Assembly: GCA_023663185.1 (NCBI GenBank) | Contig: JAMPHY010000011.1 | Location: 52,139 to 116,138, forward strand | Length of the DNA: 64,000 nucleotides | From: Clostridiales bacterium | GTDB lineage: Bacteria > Bacillota > Clostridia > Lachnospirales > Lachnospiraceae | Direction: 5' to 3' | Shown here: positions 26,760 to 36,711 of the stretch, piece by piece | Layout: the number at the start of each line of letters is the position of its first letter | Numbering within the stretch: the first letter of the stretch is position 1 | Made by a program: the position numbers and the translations under genes | The notes under the pieces: model-generated | What the model was told of the DNA's origin: nothing | Database searches by the model: none | What the model saw: only the letters and a program-made list of their open reading frames with translations

Positions 26760-28247
26760 ATGGATATTAATAACAGAAATGAATATGCAGTTTACAAGGA
26801 TATACAGGACAGGACGGGGGGAGAAATTTACATAGGCGTTGTAGGTCCTGTAAGAACCGGAAAGTCCACTTTTATTAAAAGGTTTATGGACTTACTCGTG
26901 CTGCCTTTTATGGAGGACGAGAACGAGAAGGAGAGGGCAAAAGACGAACTTCCGCAAAGCGCGGGCGGCAGGACGATTACGACGACGGAGCCGAAATTCA
27001 TTCCTAAGGAAGCGGCGCAGATTAGCTTAGACGCGGATATTAATGTCAAAGTCAGGCTGATTGACTGCGTGGGCTATATGGTGGACGGAGCGGCGGGGCA
27101 TATGGAAGAGGACGTCGAAAGAATGGTAAAAACTCCGTGGTCGGCGGAAGAGATACCGTTCACGCAGGCGGCGGAAATAGGAACACGCAAGGTTATAAAA
27201 GACCACTCCACAATAGGTATCGTAGTTACATGCGACGGAAGCTTCGGCGAACTGCCAAGAAGCAGTTTCCTTGAGGCAGAAGAGCGGACTATCAGGGAGC
27301 TTCAAGAGATACATAAGCCTTTTATCGTGCTGCTTAACTGCGCCAAGCCGTATGCGGAAGAAACAAGACAGCTTGCCGACGAGATAAGCGAGAAATATCA
27401 GGTTACGGTTATGTGCGTCAACTGCGAGCAGCTAAAACAGGAAGATATAAATCATATCATGGAGAATATTTTATATGAGTTCCCGTTGACAATGATTGAG
27501 TTTTATATGCCTAAATGGGTGGAGATGCTTGCATACGACCATAAAATGAAGCAGGACATTATCGCTCAGGTGAAAAAGCTCATGGGCGAGCTTACAAATG
27601 TCAGGGATATTACCAGAGCGAATTTTGAGCTGGAAAGCGAGTATATAAGAAAGTGCAAGTTAGACGGCGTAAATATGTCGGACGGCAGCGTGAGGATAGT
27701 GCTGGATTTGGACGATACTTATTATTATGAAATGATAAGCGAGTTGGTGGGCGAGTCTATAACCAGTGAATATCAGATGTTATCTGTCCTAAAAGAGATG
27801 GCGAAAATGAAGCGGGAATATACGAAGGTACTTCACGCGATGGAGTCCGTAAGGTATAAGGGATACGGCGTGGTTATGCCGGATAAAGATGAGATTGTCT
27901 TAGAGAAGCCGGAAGTCATCAAGCAGGGCAATAAGTTCGGTGTGAAGATTAAGGCGGAGAGTCCGAGTATCCATATGATTAAGGCGAGTATCGAAACCGA
28001 GATATCACCGATTGTCGGAACGGAGATGCAGGCGAAGGATTTGATACAATATATTTCCGATACCGGAACAAGCGACGAGGGTATCTGGGAGACCAATATT
28101 TTCGGGAAAACCATAGAACAACTGGTAAATGACGGAATATCCAGCAAAATTGCGATGATAAATGAAGAGAGTCAGGTGAAATTGCAAGAAACCATGCAAA
28201 AAATTGTGAATGACAGCAACGGTGGAATGGTGTGTATTATTATCTAA
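26760..28247 (+). CDS. spoIVA: Stage IV sporulation protein A (spore coat basement-layer ATPase)
   Basis: SpoIVA is made in the mother cell, binds and hydrolyses ATP and polymerises around the forespore to form the base of the coat and cortex. The 495-residue protein starts with DIQDRTGGEIYIGVVGPVR, has the Walker A GPVRTGKST (about residue 30) and ends in the acidic/hydrophobic C-terminal region typical of the family. Its presence is good evidence for a spore-forming lineage. A sigma-E type promoter would be expected but cannot be located with confidence, because the ribosome binding site sits inside the hairpin at 26715-26757. Confidence 0.96.
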   Translation: MDINNRNEYAVYKDIQDRTGGEIYIGVVGPVRTGKSTFIKRFMDLLVLPFMEDENEKERAKDELPQSAGGRTITTTEPKFIPKEAAQISLDADINVKVRLIDCVGYMVDGAAGHMEEDVERMVKTPWSAEEIPFTQAAEIGTRKVIKDHSTIGIVVTCDGSFGELPRSSFLEAEERTIRELQEIHKPFIVLLNCAKPYAEETRQLADEISEKYQVTVMCVNCEQLKQEDINHIMENILYEFPLTMIEFYMPKWVEMLAYDHKMKQDIIAQVKKLMGELTNVRDITRANFELESEYIRKCKLDGVNMSDGSVRIVLDLDDTYYYEMISELVGESITSEYQMLSVLKEMAKMKREYTKVLHAMESVRYKGYGVVMPDKDEIVLEKPEVIKQGNKFGVKIKAESPSIHMIKASIETEISPIVGTEMQAKDLIQYISDTGTSDEGIWETNIFGKTIEQLVNDGISSKIAMINEESQVKLQETMQKIVNDSNGGMVCIII

Positions 28248-28290
28248 AGATGTTGGATTTGGCAAATAACTTATGTAATTAAATGGTGGG

Positions 28291-28328
28291 AAAGAGATAT
28301 ATTGCAAGATATCTCTTTCTTATTTTTT
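28291..28328 (+). terminator. Intrinsic terminator after spoIVA
   Basis: AAAGAGATAT (28291-28300) and ATATCTCTTT (28309-28318) pair perfectly around an 8-base loop, followed by a T-rich run (CTTATTTTTT). Confidence 0.9.
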
Positions 28329-28379
28329 GGGAAAATGGTATACTATATAAAAATATATCGGATTGCGGAGGTACTATTT

Positions 28380-29213
28380 ATGAATGCAGTGTATGAGAAA
28401 CTTTTAAAATGCTATGAATGTTATAAGGCGAAAATCGACTTTGAGCCTAAGGTTGCCGTGGTTCTCGGTTCGGGGCTTGGGAACTTTGCCAATACTATAG
28501 ATGTAAGGGCGGAACTTCCTTACAGTGAGATTGAGGGCTTTCCGGTTTCTACGGTTCCGGGGCATGCAGGCAAATTTATCTTCGGATATATAGATAAGGT
28601 GCCGGTTGTGCTTATGCAGGGCAGGGTGCATTACTATGAAGGTTATCCGATTACCGACGTAGTGCTGCCTACCCGTCTTATGAAAATGATGGGCGCAAAA
28701 ATACTGTTTTTAACTAACGCTTCGGGCGGTCTTAATCCTAAACTGCATGCGGGAAGTTTGATGATGCTTACCGACCATATTTCATGTTTTGCACCCAATC
28801 CGCTTATTGGGGCGAATATTGACGAACTAGGCACAAGATTTCCTGATATGACGCATGTTTATGATGAAGACCTTCAGGAAATCATTAAAAGCACAGCAAA
28901 AGAAAATAATATCGAATTATTTGAAGGCGTGTATGCGCAATTAACGGGACCGTCTTTTGAGTCTCCGGCGGAGATTAAGATGTTAAATATGCTCGGCGTA
29001 AGCGCAGTAGGCATGAGTACGGTAGTGGAAGCGATTGCAGCAAACCATATGGGTATGAAAATCTGCGGCGTATCCTGCGTATGTAATCTGGCGGCAGGCA
29101 TGAACAGCACGCCGCTTACACACGAGGAAGTACAGGCGGCGGCAAACGCCGTTGCACCGAAATTTGAGAAGCTTCTGACGGAAACGGTTAAAAAGTTCGC
29201 TAATGTATTATAG
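28380..29213 (+). CDS. Purine-nucleoside phosphorylase (trimeric, class II-type)
   Basis: It cleaves purine nucleosides with phosphate to a free base and ribose-1-phosphate. The motifs VVLGSGLG, GRVHYYEGY, NASGGLNP and GPSFESPAEIKML are those of the trimeric Pnp/PunA family, and the 277-residue length fits. GGAGG lies eight bases before ATG 28380; an upstream in-frame start at 28302 lies inside the spoIVA terminator and is rejected. It is the first gene of a salvage operon with cytidine deaminase and an adenosine-type deaminase. Confidence 0.95.
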   Translation: MNAVYEKLLKCYECYKAKIDFEPKVAVVLGSGLGNFANTIDVRAELPYSEIEGFPVSTVPGHAGKFIFGYIDKVPVVLMQGRVHYYEGYPITDVVLPTRLMKMMGAKILFLTNASGGLNPKLHAGSLMMLTDHISCFAPNPLIGANIDELGTRFPDMTHVYDEDLQEIIKSTAKENNIELFEGVYAQLTGPSFESPAEIKMLNMLGVSAVGMSTVVEAIAANHMGMKICGVSCVCNLAAGMNSTPLTHEEVQAAANAVAPKFEKLLTETVKKFANVL

Positions 29214-29294
29214 GAATGGATTTTTGCTTGTAACTGTGAAAGTGATGAAGAGTTACATGTATGCAATACTTAGAAAGACTGGGGTTGCTAATTT

Positions 29295-29723
29295 ATGGTA
29301 GATAAAGTTATGGCAGAAACCTTAATAAATAAGGCGCTAGAGGTAAGACAGCTTTCATATTCCCCCTATTCTAACTATCAGGTGGGTGCGGCGCTGCTTG
29401 CGCAGGATGGCAGCATATACACGGGCTGTAATATCGAAAATGCGGCGTATTCACCGACGAACTGCGCAGAGCGGACGGCTTTTTTCAAGGCGGTAAGCGA
29501 AGGGGTGCGGCATTTTAACGCTATCGCCATTGTCGGCGGTGCAAAAGGAGAAGAGATAACGTCTTACGCCTATCCATGCGGGGTATGCAGACAGGTGATG
29601 ATGGAGTTCTGCAACCCGAAAGACTTTGATATTATTGTGGCTAAGTCGTTGGACGACTATAAGGTTCATACTCTGGAAGAACTGCTTCCGAACGGCTTCG
29701 GAGCTTCAAATCTTGGCGTATAG
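29295..29723 (+). CDS. cdd: Cytidine deaminase
   Basis: It deaminates cytidine and deoxycytidine to uridine forms. The 142-residue sequence is the short tetrameric type with the zinc site TNCAERTA (Cys plus catalytic Glu) and PCGVCRQV (two Cys), so zinc is bound by three Cys as in Bacillus subtilis Cdd. It sits between purine-nucleoside phosphorylase and the amidohydrolase, all in the same direction, which supports a shared nucleoside salvage role. Confidence 0.96.
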   Translation: MVDKVMAETLINKALEVRQLSYSPYSNYQVGAALLAQDGSIYTGCNIENAAYSPTNCAERTAFFKAVSEGVRHFNAIAIVGGAKGEEITSYAYPCGVCRQVMMEFCNPKDFDIIVAKSLDDYKVHTLEELLPNGFGASNLGV

Positions 29724-29741
29724 CAGAAAGGAACATGATAT

Positions 29742-31046
29742 ATGAATATCAGATTTTACAACGCGCGAATACTTACAATGAAAAACGATAAAATATTAGA
29801 AGGCGAGGTCTGGGTTCAGAACGAACGCATTATTTATGTGGGCGACGGAACGGATACGGAAGAAGTCTACCGTAAGTTAAAGCTCCAGAGCATAATATGG
29901 GATAAAGAAATCGACTGCGAAAGAAACCTTCTTATGCCGGGCTTTAAAGACGCGCACACCCATTCGGGCATGACTCTGCTTCGCTCTTACGCGGACGATA
30001 TGCCGCTGCAGGACTGGTTGACGAAGCAGATATTTCCGGTTGAGGCAAGAATGGACGGGGAGATGATTTACCATCTTACCAAGCTGGCAATTCTGGAATA
30101 TCTGACAAGTGGAATTACGGCGATTTTTGATATGTACCTGACTCCCGATACGATTGCAAAAGCCTGTGTGGATATGGGTATGCGCTGTGTTCAGGTAAGC
30201 GGCATGAGCGGGCAGGGGGATTTTAGTAAGTCGCTTGCCAAGACAGAGGAGTGCTACTTAAAATATAATAACGACAATTCGCTGCTTAGCTATTTCATCG
30301 GCTTCCATGCAGAATATACATGTTCCAAAGAGCTTTTAATGAGCGTAGCTAAACTTGCGCATAAATATAAAGCGCCGGTATTTACGCATCTGGCGGAAAC
30401 TAAGTCGGAAACAGATGGTTGTATAGAGCGTTACGGAATGTCACCGACCAAGCTTTTTGATTCTTTAGGCATATATGATTATGGCGGCGGCGGATACCAC
30501 TGTGTCTATCTTGATGAAGAGGATATGGAAATCTTCAAAAAGAGAAATTTAAGCGTGGTGACGAATCCGGGCTCAAATACCAAGCTTGCCAGTGGCATAG
30601 CGCCGATAGCCGAATACCTTGAGAAAGGAATCAACGTAGCGATTGGAACGGACGGTCCTGCAAGCAATAACTGTCTGGATATGTTTCGCGAGATGTTCTT
30701 AGTGACAGGGCTTGCCAAATTAAAGGCAATGGACGCATCTGCCGTGGACGCATGGGAAGTATTAAAAATGGCGACGGTAAACGGCTCTAAAGCAATGAAC
30801 TTGCCGGATACCGATGTGCTGGAAGAAGGCAAGCTGGCGGATATGATAATGATAGACTTACGCCAGCCTAATATGCAGCCTATTAATAATATTTCCAAGA
30901 ATATTGTCTATAGCGGGAGCAAGCAAAATATAAAAATGACAATGATAAACGGTCAGATTTTATACATGGACGGTAAATTTGCAGATTTCATTGATGTGGA
31001 CGCTATCTATGATAAGGCGGAGAAAATAAAAGAACAGATTGGATAA
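29742..31046 (+). CDS. Amidohydrolase of the TrzA/ATZ type, probable MTA/SAH or adenosine deaminase
   Basis: This 434-residue metal-dependent hydrolase carries the metal ligands in DAHTHSG (about residue 70), the substrate-contact stretch LLRSYADDMPLQDWL, a His in FTHLAET, a further His in GGYHCVYLDEED and an Asp in IGTDGPASNN. The closest known activities are deamination of 5'-methylthioadenosine, S-adenosylhomocysteine or adenosine. It follows cdd by 18 bases, so a nucleoside-type substrate is likely; the exact one cannot be told. Confidence 0.9.
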   Translation: MNIRFYNARILTMKNDKILEGEVWVQNERIIYVGDGTDTEEVYRKLKLQSIIWDKEIDCERNLLMPGFKDAHTHSGMTLLRSYADDMPLQDWLTKQIFPVEARMDGEMIYHLTKLAILEYLTSGITAIFDMYLTPDTIAKACVDMGMRCVQVSGMSGQGDFSKSLAKTEECYLKYNNDNSLLSYFIGFHAEYTCSKELLMSVAKLAHKYKAPVFTHLAETKSETDGCIERYGMSPTKLFDSLGIYDYGGGGYHCVYLDEEDMEIFKKRNLSVVTNPGSNTKLASGIAPIAEYLEKGINVAIGTDGPASNNCLDMFREMFLVTGLAKLKAMDASAVDAWEVLKMATVNGSKAMNLPDTDVLEEGKLADMIMIDLRQPNMQPINNISKNIVYSGSKQNIKMTMINGQILYMDGKFADFIDVDAIYDKAEKIKEQIG

Positions 31047-31089
31047 TTTAGCGGGTAATGAATAGTTACCAGATTGGATAACATAGGTT

Positions 31090-32829
31090 ATGGAATATTT
31101 TATTTTTGCGGGAGCATTGCTTTTTATTATTGTGTTAATTATGGTAATGGGCTATGTAAACAGCCTGAATGAGAGAAAGCTTTTTATAAAGAAGCTTTAT
31201 GAAAAGTACGGCGCTGCTATAGACAGGGAGTATAATACAGACGAGCTTGAGCAGCATATCCCCATGTATTATAAAGAACATGAAGAAGCAAACCAGATTG
31301 ATGATATCACATGGAATGATTTAAATATGGACGAGATATACCGTAAAATGAATTATTCCCACAGCTCTGCGGGCGACGAGTATCTCTACTATAGGCTGCG
31401 CACGCCCGTTCAAAGCCAAGAAGAACTTGAGCGGTTTGAAAGCCATGTTAAATATTTCATGGATAATGAAGATTTAAGGGTTAAGCTGCAGGTGAAGTTT
31501 GCGCAGCTTGGAAGAATGAGCAAATATTCGCTGTATGAGTATCTTAACTTCCTTGATACGCTGGGCGAACGCAATAGCTTTAAATACTATATGGCGCTTC
31601 TTCTGGTTGTTGTAAGTATCGGACTGATGTTTGTCTCCGTGCCAATGGGGTGCTGCGCGCTGCTAGTGGTTATAAGCTATAATATGATTAATTATTTTAA
31701 GGAGCAGAAAGAAATAGGTCCTTATATCACGAGCTTTGCTTATATATCACGGTTATTGGACGCCGCGAATGATATCGGTAAATATTCCATAAGCGAAATA
31801 GATAAAGAGCAGGAGCGTCTCTTGAAATGCTATAAGGCAATGGGGAATTTCAGGCGCAATTCTTTTATTGTACTCTCAAGCTCAGGCGCTCGTGGGGGAA
31901 TATCGGCAAACGGTAATGTATTAGAAGCAATATTTGATTATCTGAGAATGATTTTTTATCTGGATTTGATAAAATTCAACCAGATGCTTCGGGTGGTCAG
32001 AAATCATATAGGCGACATAGACGAGATGGTTACTGTAATGGGAATGATAGAGACTTCAATCGTCATAGGCGAATACCGCACAAGTTTAAAGGGCGATTAC
32101 TGCATTCCGGAGTTCATTTTGGGAGAGAGTGCAAACGGGTATATTAAAATAGAGCGGTTATATCACCCGTTATTGAATAATCCGGTAAAGAATGATATAG
32201 AAGTGGACAAAGGAGTGTTGCTGACAGGCTCCAATGCTTCCGGAAAGTCCACCTTCCTGCGTGCAGTCGGGATAAACGCTATTCTGGCGCAGACCATACA
32301 TACCTGTATGGCAGCGTCGTATAAAGGCGTAATGTTCCGCATATATTCTTCTATGTCCTTAAAGGACGATATAGAGAGCGGCGACAGTTATTATATGGTG
32401 GAAGTCAAATCTATTCGTAGAATTTTAGATAATGTTGCCGAAGCTGAAAAAGACAAAAAACATGTGTTATGTTTTGTAGACGAAGTACTGCGCGGCACAA
32501 ATACGGTAGAGCGTATAGCGGCGTCCACGCAGATTCTTAAAGCGCTTGCCGTATCGAATACGATATGCTTTGCCGCGACGCATGATTTGGAGCTGACTAA
32601 GCTTTTATCAGATGTGTATAATAACTATCATTTTGAAGAAGAAATAGAGAAAGACGATATACTTTTTAATTATAAATTACAGCAAGGTCCTGCTGTATCC
32701 AGAAACGCCATAGCGCTTCTTAAGGTTCTTGGATATGATAAAGAACTTGTAAACGACGCCGAAACAATGGCGCAGACCTTTTTAAAGACAGGGCAATGGC
32801 ATAAGGGAGGAAAACTCAATGATTTTTAA
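31090..32829 (+). CDS. Membrane-anchored MutS-like ATPase
   Basis: The C-terminal third is a MutS ATPase core: Walker A GSNASGKST (about residue 379), then YYMVEVKSI and the Walker B region CFVDEVLRGTNTVER, then ATHDLELTKL. The protein lacks the mismatch-recognition and connector domains. Instead it has a hydrophobic segment at residues 3-20 and two more at about 175-215, so it is probably anchored in the membrane. With 579 residues it belongs to the little-studied short MutS-like group of Firmicutes; mismatch repair is unlikely. It overlaps the following zinc-ribbon gene by 11 bases. Confidence 0.85.
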   Translation: MEYFIFAGALLFIIVLIMVMGYVNSLNERKLFIKKLYEKYGAAIDREYNTDELEQHIPMYYKEHEEANQIDDITWNDLNMDEIYRKMNYSHSSAGDEYLYYRLRTPVQSQEELERFESHVKYFMDNEDLRVKLQVKFAQLGRMSKYSLYEYLNFLDTLGERNSFKYYMALLLVVVSIGLMFVSVPMGCCALLVVISYNMINYFKEQKEIGPYITSFAYISRLLDAANDIGKYSISEIDKEQERLLKCYKAMGNFRRNSFIVLSSSGARGGISANGNVLEAIFDYLRMIFYLDLIKFNQMLRVVRNHIGDIDEMVTVMGMIETSIVIGEYRTSLKGDYCIPEFILGESANGYIKIERLYHPLLNNPVKNDIEVDKGVLLTGSNASGKSTFLRAVGINAILAQTIHTCMAASYKGVMFRIYSSMSLKDDIESGDSYYMVEVKSIRRILDNVAEAEKDKKHVLCFVDEVLRGTNTVERIAASTQILKALAVSNTICFAATHDLELTKLLSDVYNNYHFEEEIEKDDILFNYKLQQGPAVSRNAIALLKVLGYDKELVNDAETMAQTFLKTGQWHKGGKLNDF

Positions 32830-33796
32830 ATGTCGTAACTGCGGCGGCAATGTGGTCTACAGTCCGGAAAAGAAAGCGATGTACTGCCCGCACTGTGAAG
32901 GGATTGACAGCGAGCAGAAATTAGAAGGAAGCTCGGAGGAAACATGTTCTAACTGCGGCGCGCCGCTTAATCCGAGCGAGTATACGTCGGCTCTAAGGTG
33001 CGAACACTGTGGACACTATATTGTGTTTGACGATAAAGTTCAAGGCAGCTATAATCCTAATCTTATTATGCCCTTTAAGGTAGGAAAAGAGAGCGTAAAG
33101 GAAATCTTGAAAAAAGAGTTTAAGAAACGCGCTTTTACCCCGTCGAGTTTTCTTTCGGAAGCTTCTTTAGATAAAATGGAAGGCTCTTATGTACCGTTTT
33201 GGTTATACGATTATATGGCTAACTGTGTATTTGACGGAGAAGGGACTAAGGTACGCTCATGGCGCAGCGGTAATAAGGAATATACCGAAACCAGCCATTA
33301 TAAAGTGGTGCGCGACATGGATATTGATTATGATAAAATCCCTGTGGACGCATCAATTTTAATGGACGATAGCACAATGGATTTGATGGAGCCTTATGAT
33401 TATAAGGCGCTTGAGAATTTTCAGGAAAAATATATGTCGGGCTTTTATGCCGAGTTTTTTAATCAGGACGCAATCACATTAGAGCCTAGAGCGCTTGCAA
33501 AAGTGCGGGGTTCAGCGGAAGCAATTCTCAATGAATCGCTGTCGGGGTACTCGACGCTTAAGCCTTTTCATAGAGATGTGCGCACTAAGAGGCTGGGATA
33601 TTTTTATGCGCTTTTCCCAGTATGGATATATACATACCGCTACAGAGAGCAGACATATGTATTCTATGTGAACGGACAGACAGGGAAGGCGATAGGGAAG
33701 ACGCCGCTTTCTGTCAGGAAAATGATAGGTTATGCGGCGACGGTTTTTGTGGCGGTGGCGGCGATGTTTGAGATGGTGCTGCGGTTTTATGTATAA
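32819..33796 (+). CDS. Zinc-ribbon membrane protein of unknown function
   Basis: Two zinc ribbons lie at the N-terminus (CRNCGG..CPHC at residues 4-24 and CSNCGAP..CEHCGH at about 42-65). A soluble domain rich in aromatic residues follows (residues 75-290), and a single hydrophobic helix closes the C-terminus (about 298-322). Relatives are sometimes labelled as helicase-like because of the ribbons, but no helicase motif is present. AGGGAGG precedes the ATG, inside the end of the MutS-like gene, so the two are translationally coupled and may act together at the membrane. Confidence 0.8.
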   Translation: MIFKCRNCGGNVVYSPEKKAMYCPHCEGIDSEQKLEGSSEETCSNCGAPLNPSEYTSALRCEHCGHYIVFDDKVQGSYNPNLIMPFKVGKESVKEILKKEFKKRAFTPSSFLSEASLDKMEGSYVPFWLYDYMANCVFDGEGTKVRSWRSGNKEYTETSHYKVVRDMDIDYDKIPVDASILMDDSTMDLMEPYDYKALENFQEKYMSGFYAEFFNQDAITLEPRALAKVRGSAEAILNESLSGYSTLKPFHRDVRTKRLGYFYALFPVWIYTYRYREQTYVFYVNGQTGKAIGKTPLSVRKMIGYAATVFVAVAAMFEMVLRFYV

Positions 33797-33841
33797 CTTA
33801 GTCACGATTTTAGCCTGTAATTCGTAGACTTGGAAAGGTGT

Positions 33842-34753
33842 ATGGTTATTATAATGAGAGAGTATTTTAGACACTTTAGGTTTCTGTTTATAGCATTGGG
33901 AATAGTGGTGGCGCTTGGCGTGGCTTCGCAGCTTATTAACGGCACTAAGAATAGTGGTTCGACGGAAAGGACTAATACGGAATGCACTACTACAGAAAGA
34001 GTCTTTGATTATGCCGACGTGCTGACCGACGAAGAAGAGGATAAGTTGAGGGAGCAGATTGCCGAGCGGGAGAAGCAGATTCAGGCGGATATTGTGCTAG
34101 TAACGCTAAATGAGTCTTTGAAGGAGTACGCCCGCTCATATGATTCGGGGGCTGATTATGACGAGTTCACGATGATTTATGCGGATAATTTCTATGAGGA
34201 GCATAAGTTTGGATATAATGAGCCGTTTGGCGACGGAGTTCTATTGTTGGATAATATCTACCGTGAAGATGACGGACATGTGTATACATGGCTGTGTACT
34301 ACGGGAAAAGTTGAAAACAAATATAGTATTAGCATGATTGATAAGATTTTGGACGCATTTTATGAAGATGTTGACAGCAATCCGTATCGTGCATATAAAA
34401 CATTTGTAGATAACGTCTATTATGATATGACGGATTCCGGATATATAGTTACAGAGTATCCGCCGTATATATCATTCATGGCTGCAGCGATTGCGGCGTT
34501 AATCTACATAGCTGTTAATATGACTTCAAGGAAGGGTGCAAAGACTGTAAATACCAGAACGTATGTAAACGGCGGACAGCCAGACTACAGAAGGCGGGAC
34601 GATATATTCTTACGCAAAAATGTCGTAAGCAGGACGATTGAAACCAGTAGCGGAAGCAGCGGCGGCGGTGGCGGAAGTTCGCACAGCGGAGGCGGTGGGC
34701 ACCATACGTCGAGCGGCGGACATTCGCATGGTGGCGGCGGGCATAGTAGGTAG
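33842..34753 (+). CDS. TPM-domain membrane protein with Gly/Ser/His-rich tail
   Basis: A hydrophobic signal-anchor (about residues 12-30) is followed by a TPM_phosphatase domain (about 50-190) beginning RVFDYADVLTDEEEDKLREQ. A second membrane helix lies near residues 205-222, and the cytoplasmic tail ends in a low-complexity run of Gly, Ser and His (from about 275). TPM proteins include photosystem repair factors and bacterial proteins of unclear role, some with phosphatase activity. The start is uncertain: ATG 33842 is very close to AAAGG, and ATG 33854 rather far from it. Confidence 0.82.
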   Translation: MVIIMREYFRHFRFLFIALGIVVALGVASQLINGTKNSGSTERTNTECTTTERVFDYADVLTDEEEDKLREQIAEREKQIQADIVLVTLNESLKEYARSYDSGADYDEFTMIYADNFYEEHKFGYNEPFGDGVLLLDNIYREDDGHVYTWLCTTGKVENKYSISMIDKILDAFYEDVDSNPYRAYKTFVDNVYYDMTDSGYIVTEYPPYISFMAAAIAALIYIAVNMTSRKGAKTVNTRTYVNGGQPDYRRRDDIFLRKNVVSRTIETSSGSSGGGGGSSHSGGGGHHTSSGGHSHGGGGHSR

Positions 34754-34850
34754 GTTGAAAATTTGAAAATAAGAAAAGATTTTGTTGCAATAACCAACAT
34801 AAAATAATAGAATATAAATAAGAAAGTATGAAACGCTGCAAAAAAGCTAT

Positions 34851-34876
34851 ACTATAATTCATAAGCAGATTATAGT
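34851..34876 (+). promoter_or_regulatory. Inverted repeat over a -10 box ahead of the antitoxin gene
   Basis: ACTATAAT (34851-34858) and ATTATAGT (34869-34876) are perfect inverted repeats ten bases apart, and TATAAT at 34853-34858 could be a -10 box. The position fits an antitoxin autoregulation site; no good -35 is seen. Confidence 0.45.
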
Positions 34877-34903
34877 CATATATTAATAAAGGGGGTGTGT
34901 GTT

Positions 34904-35098
34904 GTGGCAACTTCAAGTATCACAAAAAATTTTGTTATATCTGGTCAAAGGCAGGTTGAGATGTTTGTCAATGCGATTGAAGAATCTGCCAAAAACCGTC
35001 CTGAGCGTATTCCTGTGGCTGCAAGTGAAATTACAGACGAAGCAGAGCTGCTTGAATTTATGGAAAAATGGGAGAAGGCGAATGGCAGAAACAAATAA
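34904..35098 (+). CDS. Small antitoxin-like protein of a GNAT toxin pair
   Basis: This 64-residue acidic protein begins MATSSITKNFVISGQRQVEM and ends with a Glu-rich helix. It resembles small Clostridia proteins that precede GNAT-type acetyltransferase toxins. GTG 34904 is chosen because AAAGGGGG lies eight bases upstream; upstream in-frame GTG codons fall in the ribosome binding site. It overlaps the toxin gene by 17 bases. A DNA-binding fold is not obvious. The antitoxin role is inferred from size, overlap and partner. Confidence 0.68.
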   Translation: MATSSITKNFVISGQRQVEMFVNAIEESAKNRPERIPVAASEITDEAELLEFMEKWEKANGRNK

Positions 35099-35692
35099 AT
35101 ATTCAGTTATCAATATTCGGCGATATCTCGATAGTAATAATCCAAAACTTGGAGAGAACAGACTGCTTCAGGTTCTCTTCGGTTTTTCTTGTCCAAGAAA
35201 TCCAGATGTGGAGCGTTTTTTGAAAAAAGTTCAGTAGAATTTACGCGAAAGAATCAGTCTGTTACATACCTTGTATTTGATATAAGTAGTATGAAGCTGG
35301 CAGGATATTTTACTCTTGCATTAAAACCATTAACAGTAAGAGGAGAAACGGTAAGCAATACTGTAAAGAAAAAATTATTACGAATTAGTGAACTGGATAT
35401 AAAATCGGATACATATACTATGTCAGCTTATTTGATTGCGCAATTAGGTAAAAACTATTCTGAAAATGATGGAAAAATGATTACCGGCTCAGAACTTCTT
35501 GAGTTGGCATGGGATAAAATCAAAGAGGCACAATATATGTTTGGTGGTATGGTAGCATTTTTGGAAGCGGAAAACGAGGAAAAGCTTCTATCTTTTTATC
35601 GTAATAACCGTTTCTCACAATTTGACACCAGACAGACAACGTCAAGTGCAGATGAGCCGCATGAACTTGTGCAACTTTTGCGTTTGCTATAG
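35082..35692 (+). pseudogene. GNAT-type acetyltransferase toxin, frameshifted in an A-tract
   Basis: ATG 35082 starts MAETNKYSVINIRRYLD and runs to DVERFLKK, then meets a stop at 35235-35237. The rest of the protein (SSVEFTRKNQSVTYLVFDIS and onward to 35692) is in the -1 frame. The switch point is a run of six A after six T (35214-35228): one more A would restore one reading frame of about 203 residues. The C-terminal part has GNAT features (YLIAQLGKNYSE, then a GGMVAFLEAEN strand and LLSFYRNNRF). GNAT toxins acetylate charged tRNAs. The lesion could be real decay, a phase-variable tract, ribosomal slippage or a sequencing error. Confidence 0.7.
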
Positions 35693-35734
35693 GAAAAATG
35701 GTATCGTTTCTGCAAAAATATCTTGATTTTAAGC

Positions 35735-36643
<909 letters not shown>

Positions 36644-36655
36644 GCATTCTGTGAG

Positions 36656-36711
36656 GTTAAATCATTATTCTTGATAGTTAAATCATTATTCTTGATAGTT
36701 AAATCATTATT
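36656..36711. repeat. 21-bp in-frame tandem repeat (2.7 copies)
   Basis: The unit GTTAAATCATTATTCTTGAT(A) occurs at 36656-36676 and 36677-36697 and partly at 36698-36711. On the - strand it encodes one coiled-coil heptad per unit, so copy-number change would lengthen or shorten the coil without breaking the frame. Confidence 0.9.

Noticed and set aside
35214-35229. Programmed -1 ribosomal frameshift in the GNAT toxin gene
   Set aside because: TTG AAA AAA GTT allows slippage on the A-run, but I see no strong downstream hairpin or upstream Shine-Dalgarno-like stimulator, so I cannot support it over simple mutation or sequencing error.
36656-36711. Possible CRISPR-like array
   Set aside because: The units are directly abutting 21-bp copies with no spacers and lie in frame inside a coding region.
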